From assembly GCA_013399855.1 (NCBI GenBank), contig VXAY01002115.1, positions 289,423 to 353,422 of the forward strand: a stretch of DNA of 64,000 nucleotides, given 5' to 3'. The notes beneath the pieces were generated by a model. The model worked only from the letters and a program-made list of their open reading frames with translations. It ran no database searches and was not told the origin of the DNA. The stretch comes from Oxyruncus cristatus (lineage: Eukaryota; Chordata; Aves; Passeriformes; Cotingidae). The stretch's first letter is position 1. The number at the start of each line of letters is the position of its first letter. Below are positions 23,001 to 34,220 of this stretch, piece by piece. The translations under genes and the position numbers were made by a program.

Positions 23001-26000
23001 ACATAGTTATTTAGATTTCTCTTCCTATTAAACCATACTGTGATTTTTTTTTTTTTTAATGTTTTACTGTTTGGGTGTTTATGATCTTTGTGGTTTAACT
23101 TTGGTGTATGAAACCACATTCGATGTGGATTGTGATTCAGTGGTAGTCTTTATAGAGAGGTAAGATTTTTATTTATAGAGTTTAAATAACTTTGTACTTT
23201 ACTCAATCCATGTGTGAGGCTGAGGTTTTAAAATTTACTGTATTTTGAAAATGTAGCTACATTTTGCTGAAGAACAAATGTTGATAAGGACAGTGAATCT
23301 GGTAGAAAATGTTTTCTCTCCTGCTAGAAGCCTTTCCCCACCTGTTTAAGTTTTTTGACACCGAGGGACCAAAGAAGCACTAATTTTTGCAGAACCAAAG
23401 AGCTAAACCTGTAAAATGACTTTGATACTCCTACTTCACGTATTTCAGTTGGAAGTTGCATTCTTCTAAGCTCCTGTAGAGCTGTTTGTTAAATTGTAAA
23501 GGTACTTAATTTTACTGCTTAATGAGGATATGTTTTAAGGACACATATAAAAAATGCCACAGCCTTGAGCTTGAGCAAGTGGGAGTGTAGGTCATACTTC
23601 AACTCCAGTGAGCTCTGTGAAGAAGTCATTCTGTTACTTCTTCGTGGTGTATTCCATCTGGTAGATGATCTGGAAAGATGCCTTGTGAATTGTGCTCCAC
23701 ACAGAGTGATAGAAAGACCAATTAGCAATAGCTATGTACAGTCCTTACCTGTAACCAGTAATTCAGTAGTTGAACCGGAGCGTTTGGGGTACCTGGGTTT
23801 ATTTTTCTCTATTTGCATATATCCAGCTGTCCTAGATACAGTGCAGGAGCGTGTGTGGATCAGTAGTTTAAAATATGGGTGGTGGGGAGACACATCAGCA
23901 CTTGGCCTGTGGCAGTATTTGAATGGAGGGTTTTTTTAGCACATGATTTTGTGTGAAGATCCAGAACAAGTCTAAGGGTGAAGAATCGTGCTTTGGAAGC
24001 TCAGAAAAGAGTGAGTATGACCTAAAGAGAAGTGCTTAACACTGATCTCCGAGTTTGCAGGGTCAAGATGGCATTAAAATGAACTAAACTCACAGCATGT
24101 AACTTAGTTTATAATGAGAATCAAGTTATTAACTGTAACAGTGTGACACGGGGTAGAGTTAGCAAAACATCATCATGCTTTGCTGAGTAACTTGGCCATC
24201 AGCTCTGGATCTTTGTATAACAGCAGCAAAACTGTTCCCAGGCATTCCAGCTGGTTTTTAATAATACAGTAGGCTAGTCAAAGTAAGTGTATTTTTGTGC
24301 AAAGCAAGAAGCATAAAAGCTAATAGCACCCTGGTATGTCTTCTATTAGTTACATGAAAAATTCTAGTTAAATATGCTTCAAGTGGAATTAGGAAGAGGG
24401 GAAATCTTTGCATATGCTGCAGCTGAATTCATGTGCATGCAATGAATTACCCAGGTAATTAAAGTTGCTTGGTGCAGTGAATGGCTTTAAAAGACATACA
24501 AGAAAATTGCTTGGACTTAAATACCGTAAGTATGTAATTTCAGAAAATGCTGTAAATTCGTCTTGGTGTCTGTTGTTTCTATAATGTAAGTTATGTCTTG
24601 TGCTGTAACTGGATTTTGTTGCTTCAGGGTGTTTTGGAAGTGAGGCAGCCCATCTTAATAGGCTTTTTGGTAAACACTTTTTAACAGGAAATCATGAACA
24701 TGCCGTAAATGTCATGAAGTTCAAACAAATACCTCTTCTCTTTGACTTCTTCACATACCTGAATTGTTGGGCGTTTCAGTTGGATTCTTCATTTTCTAGT
24801 TTGAGCTTGTCTAACTGAATTCTTTCAGCTAAGTTATGCCTCTTCCAGCTGGATGGCAGTTTCTGTCATTGTCACAGCTCTCCATGGAGATGGACAGCCA
24901 GTGATACTGTTGAGTACATCACAAATATGTCGTAGCTCACTCCTGAAATTTGAAGGCTCCTTTCAGAAAAGAGAAATGAAGTGTCCAAATTCAGAATGGG
25001 GAAGAGATGATTAACAGTGTTGCGCTGGGTGGTGTACAGTTGTTTTGAAATTCGCTGTGAAACTTCGTTCCGTGGATGAGAGGGGAAAAAAAAAAATCTG
25101 GGGATATGGATTTATGCTGCACTTTAATTACAGCAAAGTGGGAGCTACCTGTCCATTAGTTTCAGATTTAGAAAGAATGTGCTTGCAGATTAAATCATAT
25201 CAGTAAGTTTTGCAAAGGAAGAGAATTTTTCAAGGATTACTTTTTCTCTGTGTCGTCTCAAAAATCCAGTGACCTGTTTAGCCCCATGATACTATGACCA
25301 ATATATTGAAGCTGCATGGTATGTGATTGATTACTCACAATGAGAAATTGTTCTCCATATATCAGCTGATGGTGAGACAAAAATTGAGTTGGTTTTACGC
25401 AGGTAATTTAAGAAAAGTTTTAGCAAAGGTTTTCAAGTGTGTGGATAGGGAAAAACACATGAAGATTATTGATGTTCTTACATAGAATCACCTTTCCTAA
25501 GCTTGAGCTTCACAACCCTCTCTTGGGAATGGTTTAATACTTGGGTAGTTCTCTGGTCCCTGGTTTTGTGCAGCAGTCCTACAGATTAGGTGGTGTTTGC
25601 ACTGGAAAAAGTCATAACCTCCACATGATTTTGATCCTTATTCCCTCACACATCCCATTGGATGTTCCCTCTGCCACAGCTGGTCCTCAGATTGATGACT
25701 CAGAGGCTCACTGTGCATCTCAAGAGCCCTGAGCTCAGTTCTGGAATACTCTATCACTTTCAGTGTGGAGTTGCCAGGCCCAGGAGTTCTGCAGTCTCAC
25801 CGTATGGCTCATTCTTTGCAGTCAAACAAAGTGAGGAGCAAGTACAATCCTGCTCTTCTAACAGCTGGACACACTGGTAGGCTGAGAAGTTGAATCTGTT
25901 TTTGGAAGATGCCAAGTCTGTTTTGCACAAAATACATATGCTTATAGGTCACAAAGACCTGCTCAAATTGAGGTGTCTTTTGTTTTTTCATGTGTGCTCT

Positions 26001-26149
26001 TAAGAGCTGAGTCCCGGTGAGTGTCAGACAGGTTGTCAGACTGCAGGTAGCCTTGGCGTACTTATATGGGTGACTCAACTTCTCAGGAATTTTACAGCTC
26101 TGTGTTGTCACTGGGATCTGTTTCTGACTAGGAAAATGTTTTATCTTAG
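17074..26149 (+). other. WWOX: WWOX intron 4, distal part
   Basis: This runs from the gap to the acceptor ttatcttag of exon 5. The acceptor has a modest polypyrimidine tract and a branch-point-like CTGAC around 26124. Contents include T15 tracts (17074-17088, 17618-17632), T14 near 23045, and an A-rich patch near 18236-18255. A possible conserved block around 22060-22200 has two TTAATTGAG motifs. Open frames here (for example 19586-19885 and 20223-20609) carry no recognisable domain. No CR1 copy was confidently seen. Confidence 0.88.
17618..17632 (+). repeat. poly-T tract (T15)
   Basis: Fifteen T in distal intron 4, part of the sense-strand T-tract series. Confidence 0.85.
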
Positions 26150-26256
26150 GTTTTGAAACTGCCAAGTCTCTTGCACTGCACGGGGCATACGTGATCCTGG
26201 CCTGCAGGAGCCTGTCGAGGGGCAGTGACGCTGTGCAGCGCATCCTCGGGGAGTGG
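26150..26256 (+). CDS. WWOX: WWOX exon 5: SDR fold, end of Gly motif onward
   Basis: This 107-base exon lies between acceptor ttatcttag and donor gtaagt. GT completes Gly-137, the last Gly of the dinucleotide-binding motif. The exon then encodes residues 138-172 ([19 protein letters not shown], then [16 protein letters not shown]) and ends in phase 0. This is the first alpha-helix, second beta-strand (AYVILACR) and following helix of the Rossmann fold. The conserved Arg after the Cys is in the position that commonly helps recognise the adenosine 2'-phosphate in NADP-type SDRs. That cofactor role is inferred. The exon is GC-rich with six CpGs, in contrast to exon 4 and the AT-rich introns. The next expected residues (about HKAKVEAM, exon 6) were not found downstream in the window. 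Confidence 0.97.
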
Positions 26257-26405
26257 GTAAGTGGATGGACGGAGTGTCCAGCCTGTTGGCGACGGAGACT
26301 TTTCATTTCCTGGGAGCGTGTTGGACTGCAAGGCTTCACGTGCCGTTACCCACGTTACCTACAGGTGCTTTGTAAGGACAGAAATGTCTGAAGGAACCAC
26401 TGGGG

Positions 26406-26435
26406 CACTGTTCACGGGAGAGGACGTGAACAGTG
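26406..26435. repeat. 11-base inverted repeat just after exon 5
   Basis: CACTGTTCACG (26406-26416) and CGTGAACAGTG (26425-26435) are perfect reverse complements around the 8-base loop GGAGAGGA. It sits 149 bases downstream of the exon 5 donor and could fold as a stable stem-loop in the pre-mRNA. A direct AGTGTACA repeat (26433-26440 and 26444-26451) overlaps its 3' arm. A role in splicing is only inference. Confidence 0.9.
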
Positions 26436-29400
26436 TACACCAAAGTGTACAACTAAGTGAAGGGGGGTGGAAGCAGTCGAATATTAGAGACAGCCACTGT
26501 TTTGCCCATAGTTTGCCTACAGCGAGAGATTTCAGGAGGTCATTCTTACACTTTTAAAACACACGAATGTTTCCCTCTTTTTCTGTCCTAGTCCATCAGA
26601 CCCAGCAGCCCTGTCTGCCTCAGTGGTTTTTTTTCCTTCCAGATTCTTCCTACCTTCATTTTTCTTCCATTTTGTCGCACAAATACAAGTTCTGCAGTCC
26701 CTTCTATTCCCTTGTTGCTCTTTGCCTCCTAACTTTCCCTGATACCCCTTTTTTGATGATCTTCTAAGACCCTTATTAAAATTTATTCAGTGTTCTTAAT
26801 TTATTCCTCCCACAATCATTTACTTGCTAGTAAGGATTGCAGGCTGCTTTTGTGTAAGCCTGCTGGGACTGCTGAATTCCAGGAAACTTTACTGAATAGA
26901 AGACCTCAGGATCAAATCCTTGTATTTTTATTTCTTTCCAGCTAAAACTAGTGATGATGTTTTAGTTCTATTTCCTGAGCCCTTAAAGTATTTCAACTGC
27001 TCCCAGACGACGTGGGAGGGCACTCGGTGGTATTAATATTTACACATAAGTAGTCTACCGATAATGATAATATTTATTAAAAGTTTATTTGCAAAACCAA
27101 ACAGTGCTTATTTACAAGTATGTCCAAATGAGTGATGCCTGTAACACTGCTAATTTTTGTGACTGTAGGTTTCATGAAGAAACAGCCTTTGGATTCAGGC
27201 CTTTTTGTCTTGCCCAGATCATATTAATGATTTCCAGTAAAGGACTGAGGGTGAAAAATGTCTTCCTTTCTGCTTCAGTACTTCCCATTGAAGCTCCTTT
27301 TTGCTTGTTTGTTTTTTGTTGTTTTTTTTTTTTTTTCAATAGCATGGAATTCCAAGAGGATTCCAGCGGGGGCGAGTGGAGTATAGTGTGTGTTACTCGA
27401 AGTTCATTTGTCTGCTCTCTTTCAGTAGAACTGGATTTGGTGATATTCTGCTGTTTGATTTTCATAGTCCCAGTCCAGCTAAATATGGCTGGATATATGG
27501 GTTTTATGTAACTAAAATAAGGCAGTAGTGAGTACATCTTATTTGAAAAATATCCCATTGCCCCCTTCATTCTAACCATATATCTGTAAGCACTTTGAAG
27601 ACAATGGGAGGTCAGGAATACTTTTGTTAATACCTGTATTATCTCACCAGAAGTTAGTGAATTGTTAATTGAGTGAAGATCACTGAAGGTGAAATTACTT
27701 CAGAAACACAAAATTTATTTACTAACAGTTTTCAAATTCTAATTGTTCAGAAAAAGAGTCTCATCTGTAAACTGGTAGCTGGAAAACCTTCAGTGAGTCT
27801 TTGTAATGGCTTTGTTGTTGTTTATTGAGAGGGACTAATTAACTTTGATTATTGCACTAATATTATGGCACTTTGACAGTGCCTCAGATTTATGACTCTG
27901 GGAAAATAAACAAATGAAATGCAGGTGCTGGAGCAGAAAGAATAAGTTATTACTGAACTTTAATTACTTGGAGTGTGTAACCAGGAGAGAATTAGTTGAT
28001 GAATTACAAGATGCTTAAAATTTACATCAAATTGTAAGCAATCTTGAGGAAAACAAACACAAAAACCCTGCCCCAAAGTCAGTTACTGAAAACAAAGAGA
28101 CAAAGATTAATTTGATTGATTTCCTTCTAATATTAAAATATTGATGTAAAATATTAATTTTCAGCTCATAGGTGTAACTACAGAGCAGGAAGTTGTTAAT
28201 TGAAAATTCTTCCGTAAAATGAAAGAGCTTAAGAAAAATGTCAACAACCTTTGCATGTGGTTCAGATGAATTCTCAATATGCAGCTGCAGCTGTTCTGCT
28301 ATGAAGAACTTCAGGGCATCCGCAGTATTTTGTCTCCTTTCTAGGGGAAGCAAAATTATTGAAAGGAAATAGATTTACTTTTCAGTTTGGAATCAATTTT
28401 TTTTTAAAAACACATCTGCTTAGGGTGCAGCCTGACAAACCTCACGTTCGTTTTCAGGTAGTATTTTCGGAAGCATTTGGGCTACTTACTTGTTTTATGT
28501 CTTCCTGTAAATCTCTGAGATTTAAGTCTCTGAGCTGCACTATAAATACCGTGTTCCTCGGTAATCTGAGGAGTGGAAATTTGATAAACATGTTCCTACT
28601 CTTCAACTCGGTTCCCAAACCCCGTGTTCTTCTAATTTGCGTGAAATGTGCTCTTATATAAAAAAAAAAGAAAAAAAAACATTGCCAAATGGAGTCCCAG
28701 TGTGTTTACCCATCCTAAGGGTGGAGCTTTACTACTGTGATGGTAAAAAAATTGGTGTTTCTATTAAAACATGTATATCATCCAAAGCAACGTGTATCCT
28801 TTGCTGACTTTTCTATGTGACAGTATCCTTTAGTAGTCAAAGTTTAAATGTTGGGCACAGAGTGTTTCCTTTCTCCTTCTTTGCTCTCTGGTGCAAAAGA
28901 GGAAGTTCCATGCACTTTGCAAGAAGACAAAATAGTTAAAAATGTGTAACGAAACAACTTATTATTTCAAATTTTGATACAATTATCTAATTGATGGTCT
29001 GTATTGACTAAAACCTGAAATGTATATGGGAAAAAAAAATGTAATTCTTAAAAACCCAACCACAACCTTTGCCAAACTACAACAACACAAAGCAAACCCA
29101 AATCAAACCCAGTGTAACGCAGCATTTAAAAATAAAGTACAGTGTATGTGACAGAAACCACCCAGCTTGTTCCCTTAGTGAGCCTGTGTGTGACATCCAT
29201 GTCTGGAATGCCATAAACTGAGTGTCTGCAGAGACACAGCTCTGCTCTGGGCCTGTTGGACTTCTAAGCAAGTTGTTAGGCAAAAAAATTGCACTTTCAA
29301 TCTGCTTGTAATGAAAGCTGAAAATCAAGTTTATAAAGAGAAAATGGGACGGCTAAATGGCTTGGGAAAATCCAATTGTTAAGATTTAGAGAAAACAGCA

Positions 29401-32082
29401 GGAATAATGGGAGAAAATGAGATTTTTTTCAGATTAACTGCCATTATGTTTAATAAGCAACTTCAAACTGATCTTAACTGGCTGTTGGAGACAAATCTAG
29501 AAAACTTTGTTTATAACAATTTATGCCTGAAGAGCTGTTTTATAGAGAATTTGAGCCATTTGAGTTGGGATTACCCATATAAACTTGCTAATTACTTTAG
29601 ATAACTGACATTTGCCTGCAACCTGCAGTATTCCAGTTATTTTCTTTCTAAGCCACAGCAGAATTTTGCTAATATTGCAAATAAAGGGTAATTGCCTTGG
29701 GTGAAGGATTGGCACAAGTTCTAGCTAGTCTAACTAGTCTGTCAAATATAATTTTTATGGAGAGGTATGGTTGGTTATATTGGTACAATCTAATGCTTTA
29801 TACACATATATACATATAGACAGAGAAAGGAAGAAATAGTATGTAAAAGCAGCAGATAAAAAGAGAGATCAGTAGAGCTTTACATTTGATCTCACTCGAA
29901 AATGAATGTTCATGCCCGATGACGTTCAATATCAATTTAAAACTGTTTGATAATTTCTTGCTCAGAAAAGAGGAAATTAGAATCCTAGAGTTATGATTCA
30001 TTTTAATCAGAAAGAAATTGTCAAACATAAATCTCTCCTTGAGTGGTGAAAGGGCCTGAAAGCAGCCAAGAAAAAAATATCAATACTTTGCAAAGGAGGA
30101 ATGATTGTTCCAATTCGTAGCTTAATTGACTTTGAGGCTTAATGAAAAACACTACAGCGCTGTTTGTACACATAGTTGCTCTGACAAACATGGAAATCTA
30201 TGCTCCAGGAAGAGAAGCTAGGTAATTTATTTTACATTATTATTGATATAATTTTCTAATTGAGTATGAGCAGAATGTTTGGATAAGACGGCGCAGCTCC
30301 AGATGTTAGTGGTATTCTCAAGAAAATACTTAAGAACATGAATGAATAAGATATTTCATAAATCACAGCTTTTCTTGCCAAGGAGCTCTCACTTATTTAT
30401 TCCTGTCAAATAGTCTTTGAGGTAGATATTAAAAGATAAATTGTAAGTTTAATATTTCATAAAAAGTATAATGTTTCTTTTGTAATTCTTCCTCAGTGTT
30501 AAGCCTACAGCGACATTAAAGATTAGAATACACTGTGAAAAGAAAATTTGGGTTTTCTTTTTAAGTAGAACCTTACAAGGTAGAGATGTGACAAGGGAAG
30601 AGAGAAAAGCAAAGCAACAAAACAAACGTGTCTCCTTGCTGTATTCCTTTCCCCCGAAGTATTCCTCACCTAAGGAGTGATTTGTATTCTTGCTGATTAA
30701 GTAACTGAATGAAATTAAAACCTGATAAATAAGTCTTTGTATTCCAGTTGTGATCTTGTAAAGCAGAGAAGGATGAGGAGCAAACTGGGCATGTTTATAC
30801 AGAGCATGGGCAACAGTTTTCATGTTTTGGCTCTGTGTGTTTCCCCCTCAAGGAAGGGGGACCGACTGATTTCCCACGTAGTGTTTTGTCTCCACTGCTC
30901 TCCTTGGTTTATAATTTTTTGTGTGTAAGTGTCTAATACAGAATAGCTCTGTAAAATGTTCTTCTGTCGTAGCCACTTGATACTAGTGGATGCTAATCTT
31001 GATACAGAAGATAGAATTTCCTTTTCTGTCTCTTTGGTGTTAATTTTGTGAGCTTTCCCTGTACATCAGTCAGGCTGTTGATGCGTAATTTCCATACTGC
31101 GTGAGAACCCGCACAGTGAATTGTTTCTGGATTTAACTTAGGTGAACGATTCCAGGAAGACATCTTGTCATGGTTAGTGACAGATTTTCGTTTATGGAAA
31201 AAGACGAAGGATGTGTAGAAGATGCCTTTGGAGATGTAGCAAATACTGAATGAAGCCACACACTGTTAGTACAGACCTAGGGAGTTTTGAAGTGGTGCTA
31301 AGTGAAAGCTCTTAAAAAAATAACCTCTTCAAAATAGGAATTATTTCAGAATTTCCTACCAGTAAAGCCCAGGCAATTCTGTGAGAGTATTATTTCCAAT
31401 ATTCTGTTGTTTTTTTTTATAACAAAGAATTGTCTTGTTTCAAAGCTAGGTGTTCTAAAATTATGTGTTACTGGCTCACATGCCATCACAGTGTAATATA
31501 CAGTTATAAAAGCCTACGATATATAGACATATTTCATTTTCCAATGCATGAGTAGTGCCCATGCTGAAGAATCAAGACAAAAGTAGTTATCCAAACCTTG
31601 CTGTGGGGAAAAGCCCTTGCCCACAGGAATTATCTTGTATTAAGTGAACTGATAATACAAGAAAAAAAATTCTGTGTCAACTTGTCTCACTGGCAGCTGT
31701 AGACAGTCCAGCTAAAGCATTATTTGCCCTGCTTTTTTTTGATTTTTAAGGGTATGATCCGGATGGTTCTGAAGTGAAGGAATCTTTTAATTGATTAATT
31801 GCAATAGAATCAGACCTTATGGTATTTGCAGTCAATTGATAGTATAAGCATTAACCAATCCTGGTGCTAGTAACAACTCTTGGAGACCAGTGTGAGAGTA
31901 TGACCAGATTTTGGCCATAATGTTTAAGAATTCAGTAAGTTTCTGAGAGTAATTTGCTCAGTTGAGGCACCTTAGGAGATTGATATGTGCTGCAAAGCTG
32001 TTTTTCAAATACAGATGCTTAACCCCCCCCCCCATGATTAACAGTTTAATCAACATTTACATGGATGGATGGATTGTTGAGA

Positions 32083-32098
32083 TTTTTTTTTTTTTTTT
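32083..32098 (+). repeat. poly-T tract (T16) after short GATG repeat
   Basis: T16 is preceded by a small ATGGATGGATGGAT tetranucleotide repeat at about 32060-32074. It is low-complexity intronic sequence. Confidence 0.85.
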
Positions 32099-33709
32099 GG
32101 TACACTATAAACATATGGCATGAATTTAATTTCATTACAGACTCTGAGAAAAGGGAAAGGCAAATATTTATATTACATTCATGTTTTGCCGTAAAAACGC
32201 TGTTCACTTTGTTTATACAGTTCCACTGTTACAGTTTTTATGGTTAGTAATGAAACCACTGTAAAACAGAGTCTGAATTATATAGCAGATGTGTTAAGCC
32301 CCTAACTTTGAGGGTTGGGCATCCCTCTGAATGCTGATACCATTCACTTAGAGTTGATGTATTGGCTGCAGCTGAACTCTTTCGTATTTCTGTTCTCATC
32401 TTAGTGAGCTTTGCACTGTCACTGCATAGATATATGGAATTGATTCCATTTTATTATTTATTATGATGGAGCTTTCAACCCAGGGGCACCCCCCAACTTG
32501 AAGTAACCCTTAGAGCTGACAGCGTTGCCCAAATCCAGGAATAAACCCTAAATCCAGATACACCCCAAGCCTGGCAGCACCCAGGTGTGAATGAATCCAT
32601 AATGCTGCACAGAGCTGATAGAAACCAGCAGAGCACTCTCATAGCTGTGAGATTAGAAGGTTTTTAAAAGAGGAAGACAATTTGCCATGATTTCCTTCAG
32701 TAAAGACAAAGTTGGCATTTGAGTCGACTAAATTACTTCTGCTCTCATAATTCTATTCACCTCCCAGTATCTGTTACACACATATATATATATGTATAAC
32801 AAAAATCTAAAATGTAATTTTGAAAAAAGTCACAGTATCTTACCAATTCTTAATTTTTCCCTCCAGTCAGCAGAATTTTTTACACAGAAATGTTGAACTG
32901 ATCTTTTTGGTAATTTGTTTCTTTAGCACAGCCCTGCTGTTCCTAATCTGGAAATGTGAGTCACAAAATCCCTACCATGCCTAAAGCTTTATAATAATGC
33001 TACTTCAATGCAGTTTGAGCTTTTTTTTTAAAAAAAAATTGAGACAACCCCCAAACAGTGAGAGACCTCAGGACAACTCCTTTAAAAAGTGCACTCCGTG
33101 CTTAGTCTTCAGTGAAATGTCACTAGGAGACACTGTGAGCTCAACAATATCATCCACCTGTCTGACCTGGAGAGGTCTGTCTTTAAAAAAAAAGAGTGGA
33201 CTTTGTACCTTGACTTGATTGCAGCTTATAGGGTGCAAAGTTTGTTTTTTTTCTGATGTTGTAGATATTTAGTGTAACGTGGGTTTGGCCTTTTCCCGAA
33301 CCTTTCTCTCTCAGAATCTTTTTTACTGTAACTATTTAGTGTTGCTGACATTGAAAACTTATTTACTAAAACCTGGGTAGATATGTTCTTACATAAGGTG
33401 AGTTCTGCTGTCACTGGATTTCTGGTTGTCATTTCTGGGAGAGGAGAGGAAGAATAAGAGTGTCTAGATATAATTTCTTTTAAAACCACCTTCACAATTA
33501 ATCTGATTGTAACATAAGCTTGTAATATATTCCATTAATGAAGAAGACAAGCGTAGCTTATGGTAAATACAGTACTAAGTGTTTATAGTGCATTTCATAT
33601 TTTACATGATTCCCTTTATAATTCTGCTTATCTTTTCATTCTAATTCCCTAAAGGATGTATAAAAGAACCCCTAAAGAGAGTAATTACTGCTCTATTCCT
33701 TAACCAAGG

Positions 33710-34220
33710 CTCCTTTGGCAAAAAGAAATCTGAGCAGCTTTTTAAAGAAGGCAGTTTTAAATAAAAATGCAAATAAGCTGCTTTGTAACCACATTAATTA
33801 CCCACCTAGCCTCTTATTACCGTGTTTGTATTGTTTGCAAACACTATTTACAGTAGTGTGGAAATTACCATTCCTGGGCTGGAGGAGGCTGCTGGTGGTG
33901 GGTTGTGCTTTGGAACCAATTAGAGTGAACCCTGTCTCCAGCAGGGCTCGGGGGAGCAGGATAGCCTTGCCATGTCAAATCACAGCATTAACTCCGGCTG
34001 CACAGGCACCGGCTTGTAATTATAGCATTGGTCCTCTTTTGCCTCTGCAATGAGTTTCATTCTCTGCATTTTAAAACTGAACAGGCAGCGCTGTGCCTGG
34101 CTAGTGGTCCGGGACTTACGGGGATCGTTTTTTGGTGAAAGTCGCGGCGGAATCCGGTGGGTCGGTTTGGCCCCCAGGCTGGTTCTTGGCTTTAGTTTCG
34201 CTTGGAAGTAAACAGAAGCC
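33710..34220. promoter_or_regulatory. candidate intronic enhancer or alternative promoter
   Basis: Two signals lie side by side. The left part (33710-34060) carries an exact POU octamer ATGCAAAT (33767-33774), a TTAATTA homeodomain core (33794-33800) and the 12-base forkhead-type palindrome TGTTTGCAAACA (33832-33843). It also has CCAAT at 33916-33920 and an inverted CCAAT (ATTGG) near 34027. The right part (34081-34200) has ten CpGs in 120 bases, isolated in otherwise CpG-poor intron. Such a pairing suggests a regulatory element kept unmethylated, or an alternative promoter. No transcript evidence can be seen. A 112-codon frame (33715-34053) overlaps it without domain signal. Confidence 0.35.

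Larger units (their letters stand above)
26257..33709 (+). other. WWOX: WWOX intron 5, first part
   Basis: The intron begins with a strong donor, gtaagt. It contains an 11-base inverted repeat at 26406-26435 and T15 (27322-27336). An A-rich run lies at 28660-28679, a T16 tract at 32083-32098, and a short TATA-type repeat near 32780-32797. AT-rich blocks at 27650-28360 and 29340-30330 are dense in homeodomain-like motifs and look like candidate conserved non-coding elements. No exon or repeat family was recognised. The 140- and 135-codon opposing frames at 27089-27579 overlap and have no domain signal. Confidence 0.85.

Noticed and set aside
25809..26339. 176-codon minus-strand open frame overlapping exon 5
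   Set aside because: It runs antisense through a confirmed WWOX exon. The long frame is partly a shadow of the GC-rich exon and shows no domain.
27089..27579. Opposing 140- and 135-codon frames
   Set aside because: The frame includes a homopolymer-encoded run (poly-Phe or poly-Lys) and has low complexity. No family was recognised.
33767..33774. POU octamer taken alone as an enhancer signal
   Set aside because: The same octamer occurs at 8478-8485 and 10319-10326 (reverse orientation), close to the number expected by chance. It only counts as part of the cluster at 33710-34220.
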